Shown: positions 46,050 through 55,855 of the stretch, piece by piece | Numbering within the stretch: the first letter of the stretch is position 1 | Layout of the letters: each line of letters opens with the position of its first letter | Position numbers and translations under genes: made by a program | NCBI RefSeq assembly: GCF_004328705.1 | Contig: NZ_CP035319.1 | Span: 2,542,001 to 2,606,000, forward strand | Length of the DNA stretch: 64,000 nt | Reading direction: 5' to 3' | From: Rhodococcus sp. ABRD24 | Lineage (GTDB): Bacteria; Actinomycetota; Actinomycetes; Mycobacteriales; Mycobacteriaceae | Notes under the pieces: model-generated | Databases searched by the model: none | The model's input: the letters and a program-made list of their open reading frames with translations, nothing else | Told to the model about the DNA's origin: nothing

Positions 46050-46958
46050 TCAGCCCGTGGTGGCGCCGGCGGTGAAGCCTGCGACGAGGCGCCTTTGCAG
46101 GATCAGGAAGCCCACCACGATCGGCATCGTGACGATCACCGTGGCGGCCATGAGCACGCCCCAGCTGTTCATCCCGTCGATGTCCTGCAGCAGCGTCAAC
46201 CCGACGGGCAGCGGCATCGTGTCCGTGCTGTCGGTGACCAGGCGAGGCCACAGGTACTCGTTCCACTCGCCGACCAACGAGACGAGCGATACCGCAACGA
46301 CAGTGGGGATCGACATCGGCACGACGAACCGCCACAGGCGCCGCCAGTGTCCGGCACCGTCCATCTCGGCGGCCTCGAGTACTGCGGCGGGCAGGGTGAG
46401 GAAGTGCTGACGGAACAGGAAGGTGCCGAAAGCACTCGCCAGTCCAGGAACCAGGATGCCCTGGTAGGTATTGAGCCAGCCCAGCGACGCGACCAGCGTG
46501 TAGTTCGGGATGATCGTGATCTGGGCGGGAATCAACAGCGTGAAGAGGACCAGCGCGAACATGAACTTTTTGAACGGAATATCCAGGAACACAAGCGCAT
46601 AGGCACAGCACAGGCCCAACATCACCTTCAAACCTGAACCGAGGACGGTCAGCAGAACGCTGTTGAGGAACATCCGCCCGAGGGGGATGGTGGTAGCCGC
46701 CTGGCGGTAGTTGTCGAGGTTGAAAGCCTCCGGAAGCCACTGCAGCGGAAGGGTACTCAGCTCTGCCTCGGTCTTGAAGCTGGCCAGCACCATCCAGATC
46801 ATCGGAATCGACATGACCAGAACCGTCAGGACCACTGCTATGTAGAGCCCGGAGCGACCGACACTGTGGACCGGCGACCTCCGGACCCTGCGGGCCGGTG
46901 GGGGAGCCGGAACCGGCTCCCGAACCACGGGTCGCGGCCGTTCGAGGATAGTACTCAC
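46050..46958 (-). CDS. ABC transporter permease (UgpE/MalG-type)
   Basis: A 302-residue permease with six helices, starting at GTG 46958, which overlaps the upstream permease stop (GTGA). The EAA loop is EAAEMDGAGHWRRLWRFVVP (about residues 201-220), where the ATPase docks. The N-terminal Pro/Arg-rich tail of 30 residues is cytoplasmic. It pairs with the next permease to form the membrane channel. Confidence 0.92.
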   Translation of the reverse strand: MSTILERPRPVVREPVPAPPPARRVRRSPVHSVGRSGLYIAVVLTVLVMSIPMIWMVLASFKTEAELSTLPLQWLPEAFNLDNYRQAATTIPLGRMFLNSVLLTVLGSGLKVMLGLCCAYALVFLDIPFKKFMFALVLFTLLIPAQITIIPNYTLVASLGWLNTYQGILVPGLASAFGTFLFRQHFLTLPAAVLEAAEMDGAGHWRRLWRFVVPMSIPTVVAVSLVSLVGEWNEYLWPRLVTDSTDTMPLPVGLTLLQDIDGMNSWGVLMAATVIVTMPIVVGFLILQRRLVAGFTAGATTG

Positions 46959-47896
46959 GAGTAGTGCACCTTCCGATCCATAACCCTCAGTTGGAATGCC
47001 GTGATAACCAGGAGCAGGACGAACAGGATCGTGGCGGTGGCAGAGGCGTACCCGGCGCGGCCGGTCTGGAAGCCGTCGACATAGATCTGGTACATCAACG
47101 TCGTCGTGCTGCCGAGTGGTCCGCCCTGCGTCATTGCCTGGATCAGATCGAAGGACTGGAGCGAGCTCAACGCCATCGTGATCACCAGGAACGAGGAGAC
47201 CGGGCCCAGCAGTGGCAGAATCACCGACCTCAAGGTCCGCAACCGGCCGGCACCGTCCAGTGCGGCGGCGTCGCGCATGTCCTGTGGAATCGACTGCAGC
47301 CCAGCGAGATAGATGATCGCGACGTAGCCTACGTGCTTCCATAGGTAGACGATGATCAGCATGACCAAAGCCCAGGGCGACTCCGTGTACCACTGTGGCG
47401 AGGTGAGGCCGACGGCTTCCAGCAGCGTGGAGAGCAGCCCGTACCGTGGGTCGAAGATGTAGAGCCACAGCATGCCGACCGCGATCCCCGACAGGCCGTA
47501 GGGGATGAAGGCCAGCATCCGAGCCATCCCACGACCGGCCAGCTTCTGGTTCAGGAGCAGCGCGAGCAACAGGCCCAGCACCAGCGAGCCGCCAACGGTA
47601 GCCACCGTGAATATGGCGGTGACGCCGAGGGTGGTGCTCGACGAGGGATCCGAGAACCAGGCTATGTAGTTGTCCAGGCCGACGAATCTCGCTGCAGCAG
47701 AACCCATGTTCCACTGCAGAGTCGAGTAGTAGAAGCTCAGGATGAGCGGCCGGTAGACGAACACGAGCAGGAGCGCGATGTTGGGCCCCGCGAGCAGCAG
47801 GAACCACAGCAGGTTCTTCCGCTGTCGACGGCGTCGACTCTCACTGGTAGGCGGCGAGCTCCGCGGCTCGACTCTGGGAACACTGACCGAAGTCAC
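46955..47896 (-). CDS. ABC transporter permease (UgpA/MalF-type)
   Basis: A 313-residue permease with six helices. GTG 47896 is the likely start, with AAGG about 12 nt before it. The EAA-like loop is DMRDAAALDGAGRLRTLRSV (about residues 204-223). It is the first gene of the four-gene operon (permease, permease, binding protein, phosphodiesterase). No ATP-binding gene is in this operon. Confidence 0.92.
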   Translation of the reverse strand: MTSVSVPRVEPRSSPPTSESRRRRQRKNLLWFLLLAGPNIALLLVFVYRPLILSFYYSTLQWNMGSAAARFVGLDNYIAWFSDPSSSTTLGVTAIFTVATVGGSLVLGLLLALLLNQKLAGRGMARMLAFIPYGLSGIAVGMLWLYIFDPRYGLLSTLLEAVGLTSPQWYTESPWALVMLIIVYLWKHVGYVAIIYLAGLQSIPQDMRDAAALDGAGRLRTLRSVILPLLGPVSSFLVITMALSSLQSFDLIQAMTQGGPLGSTTTLMYQIYVDGFQTGRAGYASATATILFVLLLVITAFQLRVMDRKVHYS

Positions 47897-48031
47897 CGGA
47901 CATCGACCTTCCAATTGGCATTCACGTTGAATTCGTAATGATCCCGAGAGGTGGCGTCTCACCGGACCCAGCTCGCGTCTCGGAGCATCGTCGCGCGACT
48001 CTTCCCGCAACGAGCGATGCCGTGAAAGTTA

Positions 48032-48041
48032 TTGGCGCCAA
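48032..48041. promoter_or_regulatory. Palindrome TTGGCGCCAA upstream of the uptake operon
   Basis: A perfect 10-bp dyad, extended to ATTGGCGCCAAAT, in the 231-bp gap between the operon start (47896) and modC. A partial copy TGCGCCAAAC lies at 48071-48080. It is a candidate operator of an unknown regulator. Confidence 0.4.
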
Positions 48042-48127
48042 ATGACGCGATGCACGAGTACCGATGAATCTGCGCCAAACTCGGGATGAAGAACTGTCGA
48101 TCTCGCGAACAGCACGGAACCGACGTG

Positions 48128-49222
48128 TTACGCGATGGGGAGGGGACCGCTCCCACCTGGATACATCGCCACCTCGGTCGCCTTGACGGCGAACCAGACG
48201 TCGACGCCGGGCACCAGGTCGAGTGCGGCGACCGCGACGGCCGTGACATCGGCGATCAGCCCCGCTGTGCCGTCATGATGGTCGTCGGCGCGGACGCGGA
48301 CCACATTCCCGCGACTTTCGATCTCGGCGATTCGAACACGGAAGTTGTTTCGCGGACTTCCCTCCGGAGGCTCCCTGTGCACCGCGACTGCGGTCGGGGC
48401 GAACACCGCGACAGCGTGTTCACCGTCACCGAAGCCGTCCTCGGTGATGCCGCACACCCTGCCGGCGACGGTGTCGAGGCTGCCCTGACGCACCGTGCCC
48501 GACAGCAGGTTGATGCCCGCGATCCGTGCCGCGAAACCACTGCGCGGACGGGCCAGGACCCGCGCCACCGGCCCCTGTTCGACCACTCGCCCGCACTCGA
48601 TCACGGCTACCCGGTCGGCCAGCGAAAGCGCATCGAGCACATCGTGAGTCACCAGGATCGCGGTCCGGTTCCCGGCGCGCAGGACGCGGCGTAGCAGGGC
48701 ACGCACCGCCGGAGCGGCGCCGACGTCGAGCGCCGACATCGGCTCGTCGAGCAACAGCAGCTCGGGCTCGGCGGCCAGTGCGCGCGCCACCGCGACCCGC
48801 TGCGCCTGTCCGCCGGACAGCTGCCGCGGGCGCCGGCCGGCGAGGTCTGCCGCGTCCACCTCGCCGAGCCACCGGGCTGCCACGGCGTGTGCGGCGTAAC
48901 GGCTCGTACCCGCGCTGCGCGGTGCGAACGCGACGTTCTCGCGGACAGTCAGGTGCGGGAACAGCAGTGCCTCCTGCGCGAGGAGCGCCACGGATCTCCG
49001 ATGCGGCTGTACTACAACACCTTCCACGGTATCGGTCAGCACACGTCCGCCCAGTTCGACCCGGCCCTCATCGGGGTGCAGCAGCCCCGCAACAACGTCG
49101 AGCAACGTGGACTTGCCGGCCCCGTTGGGGCCGAGAACGGCCAGTACCTCACCCGGCGCCACCACGAGGTCGACGTCGAGCCCACGAGCGGCGACCCGTG
49201 CCCGGACGGTCAGTCCGCTCAC
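48128..49222 (-). CDS. modC: Molybdate ABC transporter ATP-binding protein
   Basis: A 364-residue ATPase. GTG 49222 overlaps the modB stop (GTGA). Walker A is GPNGAGKST near 33, the signature is [15 protein letters not shown] near 136, and Walker B is [12 protein letters not shown]. The C-terminal 120 residues hold a TOBE/Mop-like domain (ISGTVRQ-type start and a final strand with [14 protein letters not shown]), which is usual for ModC and binds oxyanion or regulates transport. It completes the regulator-modA-modB-modC operon. Confidence 0.95.
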   Translation of the reverse strand: MSGLTVRARVAARGLDVDLVVAPGEVLAVLGPNGAGKSTLLDVVAGLLHPDEGRVELGGRVLTDTVEGVVVQPHRRSVALLAQEALLFPHLTVRENVAFAPRSAGTSRYAAHAVAARWLGEVDAADLAGRRPRQLSGGQAQRVAVARALAAEPELLLLDEPMSALDVGAAPAVRALLRRVLRAGNRTAILVTHDVLDALSLADRVAVIECGRVVEQGPVARVLARPRSGFAARIAGINLLSGTVRQGSLDTVAGRVCGITEDGFGDGEHAVAVFAPTAVAVHREPPEGSPRNNFRVRIAEIESRGNVVRVRADDHHDGTAGLIADVTAVAVAALDLVPGVDVWFAVKATEVAMYPGGSGPLPIA

Positions 49223-50028
49223 AGCGCACCTACCGCGCGCCGGGTACGAACCCCCAGAACGATTGCGACGGCCACCAGCACCAGCAGCAGCGATAGCGCG
49301 ATCGCGGCCTCCGGGTCGGTCTCGCGTAGCAGGTAGATCTCCAACGGCAGTGTCCGAGTGACGCCCTGCAGACTGCCGGCGAACGTGAGCGTCGCCCCGA
49401 ACTCACCGAGTGCACGTGCAAAGGCGAGCACCGCACCGGAGATCAGACCCGGCAGGACCAGCGGCAGCGTCACCCGGCGCAGCACGGTGGTGGGCGGGGC
49501 GCCGAGCGTCGCCGCGACCGACTCGTATCGCCGCCCCGCGGTACGCAGCGCGCCCTCCAGGCTGATCACCAGGAAGGGCAGCGCGACGAAGGTCTGCGCC
49601 AGTACCACCGCAGTGGTCGAGAATGCGATCTGGATGCCCAGCACCTCGAGGTGCTGTCCGATGAGCCCACGCCGGCCGAACGTGTAGAGCAGCGCGAGAC
49701 CCCCGACCACCGGCGGCAGCACCAGTGGGAGCAGCACCAACGCGCGCAGCGCCGCGAGGCCCGGGAAGGAACAGCGAGCCGACACCATCGCCATCGGAAC
49801 GCCCAGCAGCACGCACAGCACCGTACTGATCGACGCCGTCTTCACGCTGAGAAACAGAGCGGCCAAGGATGATTCGGACGTCACCAGGTTCAAGAAGTTG
49901 GGCCAGTCCACTCCTGCCAGCATCGCGATCAGCGGCAGCACCACCAGCAGGCTCCCCGCGGCCGCAGGTATGTAGATCCACGCCGGCAGGCCCGCGGGGA
50001 CGCTACGTACCTGCGGCCGCCCGATCAC
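49219..50028 (-). CDS. modB: Molybdate ABC transporter permease
   Basis: A 269-residue permease with six helices, starting at GTG 50028, which overlaps the modA stop (GTGA). The family loop [22 protein letters not shown] (about 170-191) docks the ATPase, and [16 protein letters not shown] is a strong ModB/CysT signature. It forms the channel with ModA and ModC. Confidence 0.95.
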   Translation of the reverse strand: MIGRPQVRSVPAGLPAWIYIPAAAGSLLVVLPLIAMLAGVDWPNFLNLVTSESSLAALFLSVKTASISTVLCVLLGVPMAMVSARCSFPGLAALRALVLLPLVLPPVVGGLALLYTFGRRGLIGQHLEVLGIQIAFSTTAVVLAQTFVALPFLVISLEGALRTAGRRYESVAATLGAPPTTVLRRVTLPLVLPGLISGAVLAFARALGEFGATLTFAGSLQGVTRTLPLEIYLLRETDPEAAIALSLLLVLVAVAIVLGVRTRRAVGAL

Positions 50029-50798
50029 GGTGTGCCGAATCCGGCTTCGGCCAGGACCGCCCGTCCCTCCGGGCCGGTGACGAGCGCCGCGAACTGCGCC
50101 GCCGATCCCGGATCGCCGGAGTCCTTCAGCACGGCGAGGGGGTAGGTGTTGACCGCACGAGCGGACTCCGGGAAGTCGACTGAGGCAACCTTGCCGACCG
50201 CACCGGCGGCATCGGTGACGTAGACCAGACCGGCATCTGCCTGGCCGGTGACGACCTTGCCGAGCACGTCGGTGACCGAGGATTCCTCGCTGACCGGGGA
50301 CAAGCGCACCCCGGTCGCGTCCTCGATCTTGCGGGTCGCGGTGCCGCACGGGACCTGCGGCGCACAGACGACGACCTCGACGTCCGGCCGGGCCAGATCG
50401 GCGAAGGATCGAATGCTCGCCGGATTGTCCGGCGGCACAACGATGGTCAGCAGATTGGTCGCGAAGTTCACCGGATCCGACGACGTCAGTCCCGCCCGGA
50501 CCGCCTTGGTCATGTTCGCGGTGTCCGCGGACGCGAACACGTCACCGTGCGCGCCCTGGTCGAGCTGGGCTACCAGATCGGACGAGCCCGCGAAGTTGAA
50601 CAGCACCCGGGTACCCGGGTGCTGTTCCTCGAAGCGGCGGCCCAGTTCGGTGAACGTGGACCGCAGCGACGCGGCGGCGAACACCGTGATCGAGTCGGCG
50701 TCCGGACCCGCCCCAGCCTGTGTCGACCCGCTGCAGCCGGCGAGCACCGTCGTGATGGCCGCCGCGGCCGCAGCGATCACGATCCGCGCGCGTCTCAC
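50025..50798 (-). CDS. modA: Molybdate-binding lipoprotein
   Basis: A 257-residue periplasmic-type binding protein. GTG 50798 overlaps the regulator stop (GTGA). A lipobox (TTVLAGC) ends the signal peptide, so it is membrane-anchored. ModA features are [43 protein letters not shown] and GLVYVTDA. The Ser residues in AAASL and AGSS are the expected oxyanion contacts. Tungstate can be a ligand of such proteins. Confidence 0.95.
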   Translation of the reverse strand: MRRARIVIAAAAAAITTVLAGCSGSTQAGAGPDADSITVFAAASLRSTFTELGRRFEEQHPGTRVLFNFAGSSDLVAQLDQGAHGDVFASADTANMTKAVRAGLTSSDPVNFATNLLTIVVPPDNPASIRSFADLARPDVEVVVCAPQVPCGTATRKIEDATGVRLSPVSEESSVTDVLGKVVTGQADAGLVYVTDAAGAVGKVASVDFPESARAVNTYPLAVLKDSGDPGSAAQFAALVTGPEGRAVLAEAGFGTP

Positions 50799-51202
50799 GA
50801 CACCACTCCCGGCGTCTCGACGATGACGGTCGTCGCCTTCACCACAGCCACCGCGACGCTTCCGGGCTCGAGCTTCAGCTCGGCCGCCGACTCCGCGCTC
50901 ATCAGCGAGACGACGGCGAACGGTCCACACTGCATCTCGACCTGGGCCATCACGCCGTCGGCGACAACCCGGGTAACCAGGCCGACAAATCGGTTCCGGG
51001 CCGAGCTGCCCACCCCGAGCGGGTTCTCGGGCGTCGGCGCCGCGTTGGCCCGCGCGTACTCGGCGAGCTGCTTACCGTCGACCACCATGCGGCCTGCGCC
51101 GTCCCGGTGCGCGGAAAGTGTGCCGACGTCCACCCAGCGGCGAACGGTGTCGTCACTGACGCCGAGCAACTGGGCGGCGTCACGTATCCGGATGTCTGGC
51201 AT
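50795..51202 (-). CDS. HTH-Mop transcriptional regulator of molybdate uptake
   Basis: A 135-residue protein with a MerR-like helix-turn-helix at residues 3-50 (IRIRDAAQLLGVSDDTVRRWVDVG) and one Mop/TOBE domain at about 65-133 (SSARNRFVGLVTRVVADGVMAQVEM). This HTH-Mop layout is short compared with ModE. It probably senses molybdate directly. It is the first gene of the operon and overlaps modA by 4 nt, so it likely controls its own operon. Confidence 0.85.
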   Translation of the reverse strand: MPDIRIRDAAQLLGVSDDTVRRWVDVGTLSAHRDGAGRMVVDGKQLAEYARANAAPTPENPLGVGSSARNRFVGLVTRVVADGVMAQVEMQCGPFAVVSLMSAESAAELKLEPGSVAVAVVKATTVIVETPGVVS

Positions 51203-51216
51203 TCCGGGATTCTAAG

Positions 51217-51230
51217 TCCGCAGAAGCGGA
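51217..51230 (-). promoter_or_regulatory. Dyad TCCGC-AGAA-GCGGA upstream of the mod operon
   Basis: A perfect 5-4-5 inverted repeat 15 nt upstream of the regulator's start codon. It is a candidate site for the HTH-Mop regulator or a leader hairpin. Confidence 0.4.
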
Positions 51231-51280
51231 ACATTCAATCGATTCTACCCGCGCATGCGTCGCGCCCGGTTGTGGCCGGG

Positions 51281-51310
51281 AGTAGCCGGGAGTAGCCGGG
51301 AGTAGCCGGG
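51281..51310. repeat. Three tandem copies of a 10-bp unit
   Basis: agtagccggg is repeated exactly three times, with degenerate copies on both sides (tgtggccggg at 51271, aacggctggc at 51311). The unit equals one helical turn. It lies between the mod operon and the secreted repeat-protein gene. Confidence 0.85.
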
Positions 51311-51326
51311 AACGGCTGGCAGACGC

Positions 51327-51374
51327 GACTCGACCGGGTGACCACCCCGTCGAGTCTGGGACGTCACCCGGTCG
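51327..51374 (-). terminator. Hairpin with two exclusive forms after the secreted repeat-protein gene
   Basis: CGACCGGGTGAC (51331-51342) pairs with GTCACCCGGTCG (51363-51374), 12 bp without mismatch. A rival 8-bp stem, GACTCGAC (51327-51334) with GTCGAGTC (51349-51356), shares four bases with it. It starts 42 nt beyond the stop at 51416. Confidence 0.6.
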
Positions 51375-51415
51375 GGCGTATCAGCAGTCAGTGGCGGATG
51401 CCCGGGGGGCAGGAC

Positions 51416-53557
51416 TCACCGGCCCGTGGAACCCGAGAGGGATCCGAACGAACCGGAACCCCACCCGACACTCCCCGGACCGTCCTCGGGAGCGACCTCG
51501 ACCGTCACGATCTGGGTTGCCCGGCCGACGCCGTTGTCCGCAGCGACCGTGAACGTGGTCCGGCCGGCCTCGCGCGGCGTGCCGGACAGGATGCCGGTCT
51601 TGTCGTCCAGATCGAGGCCCTCGGGCACCGATCCGGCAGCGATCGAGAACGTTGCCGCGGGAAACGCCGACGCGGTGAAGGTGTGCGTGTATGCCGCGCC
51701 GACCTGCCCGCCGGGCGCTGTCGCCGAGGTGATCACGGGTTCCCGGTGAAGTTCACTCTCACTGTTCACCAGCGCGAACGGCGCCGAGGCGTCACCGGTC
51801 CACCGGTAGAGAGTGATGTCTGCGGTCTGCATCCCGCCGGCGGAACGGTTACGCGCGAGGTAGAAGAGCCCGTCGCCGAGTGACTCCATGCCGACGTCCG
51901 CCTTCTGGATCCAACCGCGGATACCGGTTGCCTCGTGTGTCCGGCCGTCCGGTGCGAGCGCGATCAGCATCCCCTGGTCACCCCCGGTACCGACGAGTTC
52001 ACCGCGGACGGGCGCCGTGGCCGCGTCCACCGCGAACAGGGTGTAGTTCGGGAATCCGGGCTTGGCGCCCGCATATACGCCCATGAACCAGCGCCCGAGG
52101 AGATCGTCGTACGCAAGGTTCTGGACCCCGTACGTGGTGTTTCCGGTGCGGACGAAGTACTTACCCGCGACACCCTCCGGGCCGCTTCGGTGCGGGTCCG
52201 CCTCGACGAGCGGCTTCGCATACGCGTCCCAGTTGCTGGTGTCGTACTGGAGAAGCACCTGATGATCATTGTCGGTCCGGTCGAGGTTCGAGTAGATGCC
52301 GTAGGCCACGGTCAGGAACTGCGGGCCGCCGGTGGAGCCGAACTGCGGTCCGAAGCTCACCCCATCGATGCCACTGCTGCCGTACCGGTGATCCGGCGTC
52401 TTCCCGGTGTTGCCGTCGAAGACACCATTGCCGTCCATGTCGGCGGTGTAGTCGGCCACCACCTCGTCGAGGTGGACGGTCCTGACGATGCCGGAGTTCT
52501 GCGCCTCCATGCCGACGCGGTCGACGGCGTCCACGTCGATCACGGCGATGTAGAACGCCTTCTGATCCTTGTACTCCAACGACCCGTATACGCGGCCGTC
52601 CGACTCATTGAAGTCCAGATCACCGAGGTGACCGGTGAAGCCCCCGACGGTACCGATGACATTGCCCGCGAGATCGGTCTTCACCAGCAGCGTCGTGAAC
52701 GAGTAGTAGATGCGGCCCTTCTCCCGGTCCACCGCTATGCCCTGTACATGGCCGGCGTCCCAGGACCCCCCGTTGAGATTCTTTGCGAAGCCCTTGATCG
52801 TGGACTCGCCCGGCGAGGTCTCCTCGGGAGCGAGCTGCGTGACCTTGATGTCGTCGAAGGCGACGGTCGCATTGTTGACGACGAGGCCGAGGGTCCCGTC
52901 GGCACGGAACATGTCGTTCGTCGTCAGGTACTCGGTTCCGTCGATGGACAGGACCGCGTGGCCGCCGCGCACCTCGAGTGACAGCGCGTGCGTCTCGCCC
53001 GTGCCCAGCGAGACGCCGGCGGGGCCGGTGACGGGTGACGAGTACGCCGCACCCGGTGCCTCGCTCACGGCGTATTCGAGACCGTTGCTCGCCTTGGTGT
53101 TGCTGCGCACCACGAAGACCGAGCCGTAGTCCTCGGCGCCGTGGTAGTCGGCGGCCAGGTTGAGCCAGCGCGAGTCGTTCGCGACCTGCAGGAAGTTGGC
53201 GGTTGCTTCCAACCGATAGTTCTCGTAACTGCTACCGAAGGAGACCCGCGCACGCTCGCCACCCACCGAGGTGCCGACCAGGCGCCCGTCCTCGACTTTC
53301 CAGGCACCGCGATGACTGGTCCATCCGCCGGGGAGAGTCCCCGCGGAGAAGTCCTCGGCGAGCACCACCTTGTCGGTGGGGTCACCATCGGCCGCCGCGG
53401 CCGGTGGGGCGTCGAGGGCGAGTGCACCGGCAAAGACGATCGACGCCGTCAGCACCGCGGCTCCTCTCGGACTCGGAAAGCGGTCGCCGATTCTTTGTCT
53501 GCACGGGATCTCCGGTCGTCGATCCGTGGGGTTCTCGAACAAGGTTCGCTCCTCCAT
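51416..53557 (-). CDS. Large secreted protein: concanavalin-like head, propeller-like middle, Ig-like tail
   Basis: A 713-residue exported protein. ATG 53557 follows GGGAGG by 8 nt; the open frame continues upstream but without a better start. The signal peptide has a long n-region (about 1-33), then VLTASIVFAGALALDAPPAAAA. Residues 60-220 look like a concanavalin/LamG sandwich (SAGTLPGGWTSHRGAWKVEDG). The middle section has calcium-style DMDGNGVFDGNTG and repeated beta motifs. A putative Ig-like unit (GLDLDDKTGILSGTP) is near 650-690. It ends in GSGSFGSLSGSTG, a Gly-Ser tract. The role is unknown, perhaps carbohydrate or surface binding. Confidence 0.72.
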   Translation of the reverse strand: MEERTLFENPTDRRPEIPCRQRIGDRFPSPRGAAVLTASIVFAGALALDAPPAAAADGDPTDKVVLAEDFSAGTLPGGWTSHRGAWKVEDGRLVGTSVGGERARVSFGSSYENYRLEATANFLQVANDSRWLNLAADYHGAEDYGSVFVVRSNTKASNGLEYAVSEAPGAAYSSPVTGPAGVSLGTGETHALSLEVRGGHAVLSIDGTEYLTTNDMFRADGTLGLVVNNATVAFDDIKVTQLAPEETSPGESTIKGFAKNLNGGSWDAGHVQGIAVDREKGRIYYSFTTLLVKTDLAGNVIGTVGGFTGHLGDLDFNESDGRVYGSLEYKDQKAFYIAVIDVDAVDRVGMEAQNSGIVRTVHLDEVVADYTADMDGNGVFDGNTGKTPDHRYGSSGIDGVSFGPQFGSTGGPQFLTVAYGIYSNLDRTDNDHQVLLQYDTSNWDAYAKPLVEADPHRSGPEGVAGKYFVRTGNTTYGVQNLAYDDLLGRWFMGVYAGAKPGFPNYTLFAVDAATAPVRGELVGTGGDQGMLIALAPDGRTHEATGIRGWIQKADVGMESLGDGLFYLARNRSAGGMQTADITLYRWTGDASAPFALVNSESELHREPVITSATAPGGQVGAAYTHTFTASAFPAATFSIAAGSVPEGLDLDDKTGILSGTPREAGRTTFTVAADNGVGRATQIVTVEVAPEDGPGSVGWGSGSFGSLSGSTGR

Positions 53558-53718
53558 GAGGCTGGCCTCCCGGCCTGCCCGGCCGGGTACGGGTGATCTC
53601 CCGCCCGCCACAGGCTGCCCCGGCCATCTGAATGCGAACCGACCCGAAGACGACATCCGGTCGAAAAGCGACAGAACCCCCATGGAGCGCAACGCCTTCG
53701 CGTCGCGCCCAGCGAGCG

Positions 53719-55188
53719 TCAGCTCGTCGGCTGCGGGTTTTCCGGTTGCTCCGCCCACCACTTCAGCAGCTCCGCCTCGGCCTCGTCCCGCTCGAGCGGA
53801 CCGCGATCCAGGCGCAGTTCCTTGAGGAACTTCCATGCCTTGCCCACCTGCGGGCCGGCCGGAATCCCGAGAAGTTCCATGATCGCGTTGCCGTCGAGGT
53901 CCGGCCGCACCCGGGCCAGATCCTCCTGCTCGGCGATCCGTGCGATCCGCTGTTCGAGATCGTCGTACGTGCCCTGCAGCGCCGCGGCCCGCCGCTTGTT
54001 CCGAGTGGTGCAGTCGGCGCGCACCAGCTTGTGCAACCGCGGCAGCAGATCGCCGGCATCGGTGACGTACCGACGCACCGCCGAATCCGTCCACTGCCCC
54101 TTGCCGTAGCCGTGGAAACGCAGGTGCAGGAATACCAGCTGGCCCACCTCGTCGACCATCTGTTTGGAGTACTTCAGCGCCCGCATCCGCTTCCGGACCA
54201 GCTTGGCGCCCACGACCTCGTGGTGGTGAAAGCTGACGCCGCCGCCGGGCTCGTTGCGCTTGGTGTCCGGCTTGCCGATGTCGTGGAGCAACGCCGCCCA
54301 GCGCAACACCAGGTCCGGGTCGCCGTCCTCGAGGTCGATCGCTTGTTTGAGCACCGTCAGCGAATGCCAGTACACATCCTTGTGCTGGTGATGCTCGTCG
54401 ATCTCGAGCTTCATCGCCGGTAGTTCCGGCAGGATGCGCTCGGCCAGCCCGGCCTCGCACATGACGTTGATGCCGTCGATCGGATACTCGCCGAGGATCA
54501 ACTTGTCGAGTTCGGTGTGCACCCGCTCCACGGTGATCCGGTCGATCTGCCCGGCCATGTCGACGATCGCCTGATGCACCCGCGGCGCGAGGGTGAACCC
54601 GAGTTGGGAGACGAAGCGGCAAGCGCGCAGCATCCGCAGCGGATCGTCATTGAAGGAGATCTCCGGCGCGGCCGGGGTGTCGAGGACGCCGCCGAGCAGC
54701 GCGTCCATGCCGCCGAGGGGGTCGACGAATTCGAGGGTGCCATCGCCCGCAACCCGCACCGCCATCGCGTTGACGGTGAAGTCACGGCGCACCAGATCCT
54801 CGTCGAGGGTGGTGCCGTACTGCACCTCCGGGTTCCGGGTGACGCCGTCGTAGGTGTCGGTGCGGTAGGTGGTGATCTCGATCTGCTCCGCACCCTTGGC
54901 GGCGCTGATCGTCCCGAACGCGATTCCGGTGTCCCACTGATTGTCGGCCCAGCCGCGCAGCAGCGCCTGCACCTGCTCCGGGTGGGCATCGGTGGTGAAG
55001 TCGAGATCGGTGCCGAGGCGGCCGAGCACCGCGTCGCGGACACTTCCGCCCACCAGGTACAGCTCATGGCCCGCGTCCGCGAACCGGCGCCCGAGCGGGG
55101 TCAAGACGTCCGACAGGCTGCTCAGCGTCTCATGCGCACCGCGCATCAGTCGGGCGCGCCGGTCAGCATCGGGGATGGGGGCATTCAC
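53719..55188 (-). CDS. pcnA: CCA tRNA nucleotidyltransferase
   Basis: A 489-residue enzyme that adds or repairs the CCA end of tRNA. The start is GTG 55188. The class II nucleotidyltransferase motif GGSVRDAVLG and the DLDFTTDA acidic pair are near residues 48-65, and RRDFTVNAMAV follows. The C-terminal half carries an HD domain (LLHDIGKPDTK, then FHHHEVVGAKL). It is the Rv3907c position of the conserved pcnA-sigM block, divergent from the NUDIX gene. Confidence 0.95.
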   Translation of the reverse strand: MNAPIPDADRRARLMRGAHETLSSLSDVLTPLGRRFADAGHELYLVGGSVRDAVLGRLGTDLDFTTDAHPEQVQALLRGWADNQWDTGIAFGTISAAKGAEQIEITTYRTDTYDGVTRNPEVQYGTTLDEDLVRRDFTVNAMAVRVAGDGTLEFVDPLGGMDALLGGVLDTPAAPEISFNDDPLRMLRACRFVSQLGFTLAPRVHQAIVDMAGQIDRITVERVHTELDKLILGEYPIDGINVMCEAGLAERILPELPAMKLEIDEHHQHKDVYWHSLTVLKQAIDLEDGDPDLVLRWAALLHDIGKPDTKRNEPGGGVSFHHHEVVGAKLVRKRMRALKYSKQMVDEVGQLVFLHLRFHGYGKGQWTDSAVRRYVTDAGDLLPRLHKLVRADCTTRNKRRAAALQGTYDDLEQRIARIAEQEDLARVRPDLDGNAIMELLGIPAGPQVGKAWKFLKELRLDRGPLERDEAEAELLKWWAEQPENPQPTS

Positions 55189-55300
55189 GTCAGCAAACCT
55201 TACCGAGGTCGACAAATAGCCGAGTGCGCATGCAGCAAGCCCGCACGCGCGCTGGCGTGGGAGTCCGGGCCCGCACGGTGCGTCAACTACGATCAATGAG

Positions 55301-55855
55301 GTGTCAGCCGCCGAACGTGCCAACCGCAACCGCCGCTCCTCGCGGCGGCGGGGCCGAGGCGGCGATTCCGGCACTCCTCACATGCGCACCGTCCGCGAAA
55401 CCTCCGCCGGAGGCCTGGTCGTCAACGGTCTGGGAGGCCCGCAGGACAAGCTGTGCGCGGCACTGATCGGGCGCACCGACCGCCGGGGCCGGCTGCTGTG
55501 GTCGCTACCGAAAGGTCATATCGAGCAGGGCGAGACCGCGGAACAGACCGCGACGCGTGAGGTCGCCGAAGAGACCGGCATTCAGGGGTCCGTCGTCGCA
55601 TCGCTCGGCAGCATCGACTACTGGTTCGTCACCGAGGGCCGACGCGTCCACAAAACCGTCCACCACTATCTGATGCGTTCGCTGGGCGGCGAGCTGTCGG
55701 ACGCCGACATCGAGGTCACCGAGGTGGCCTGGGTTCCGTTGTCCGAACTGGACTCCCGCCTCGCCTATGCCGACGAACGCAAGCTCGCGGAGATCGCCGG
55801 GCAACTCATCGCCGAGATGGAACCCTCGCGCGCCAGGGGGACCGACGCGGAATGA
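55301..55855 (+). CDS. NUDIX hydrolase (Rv3908-like)
   Basis: A 184-residue NUDIX enzyme, start GTG 55301. A basic, low-complexity head (about 28 residues) precedes the domain. The NUDIX box [22 protein letters not shown] is intact, with all metal-binding Glu residues. Substrates of this branch are uncertain; mutagenic nucleotides have been proposed. It overlaps the next gene by 4 nt (ATGA) and is divergent from pcnA. Confidence 0.93.
   Translation: MSAAERANRNRRSSRRRGRGGDSGTPHMRTVRETSAGGLVVNGLGGPQDKLCAALIGRTDRRGRLLWSLPKGHIEQGETAEQTATREVAEETGIQGSVVASLGSIDYWFVTEGRRVHKTVHHYLMRSLGGELSDADIEVTEVAWVPLSELDSRLAYADERKLAEIAGQLIAEMEPSRARGTDAE

Noticed and set aside
48128..49222. ATPase of the glycerophosphodiester operon
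   Set aside because: It is coupled to modA/modB by overlaps and has the ModC-type C-terminal domain, so it belongs to molybdate uptake.
51271..51320. CRISPR-like array
   Set aside because: The 10-bp units are directly adjacent with no spacers, and there are no cas genes.
53558..54622. Upstream extension of the large secreted protein
   Set aside because: The frame stays open into pcnA, but the signal peptide and ribosome site place the start at 53557.
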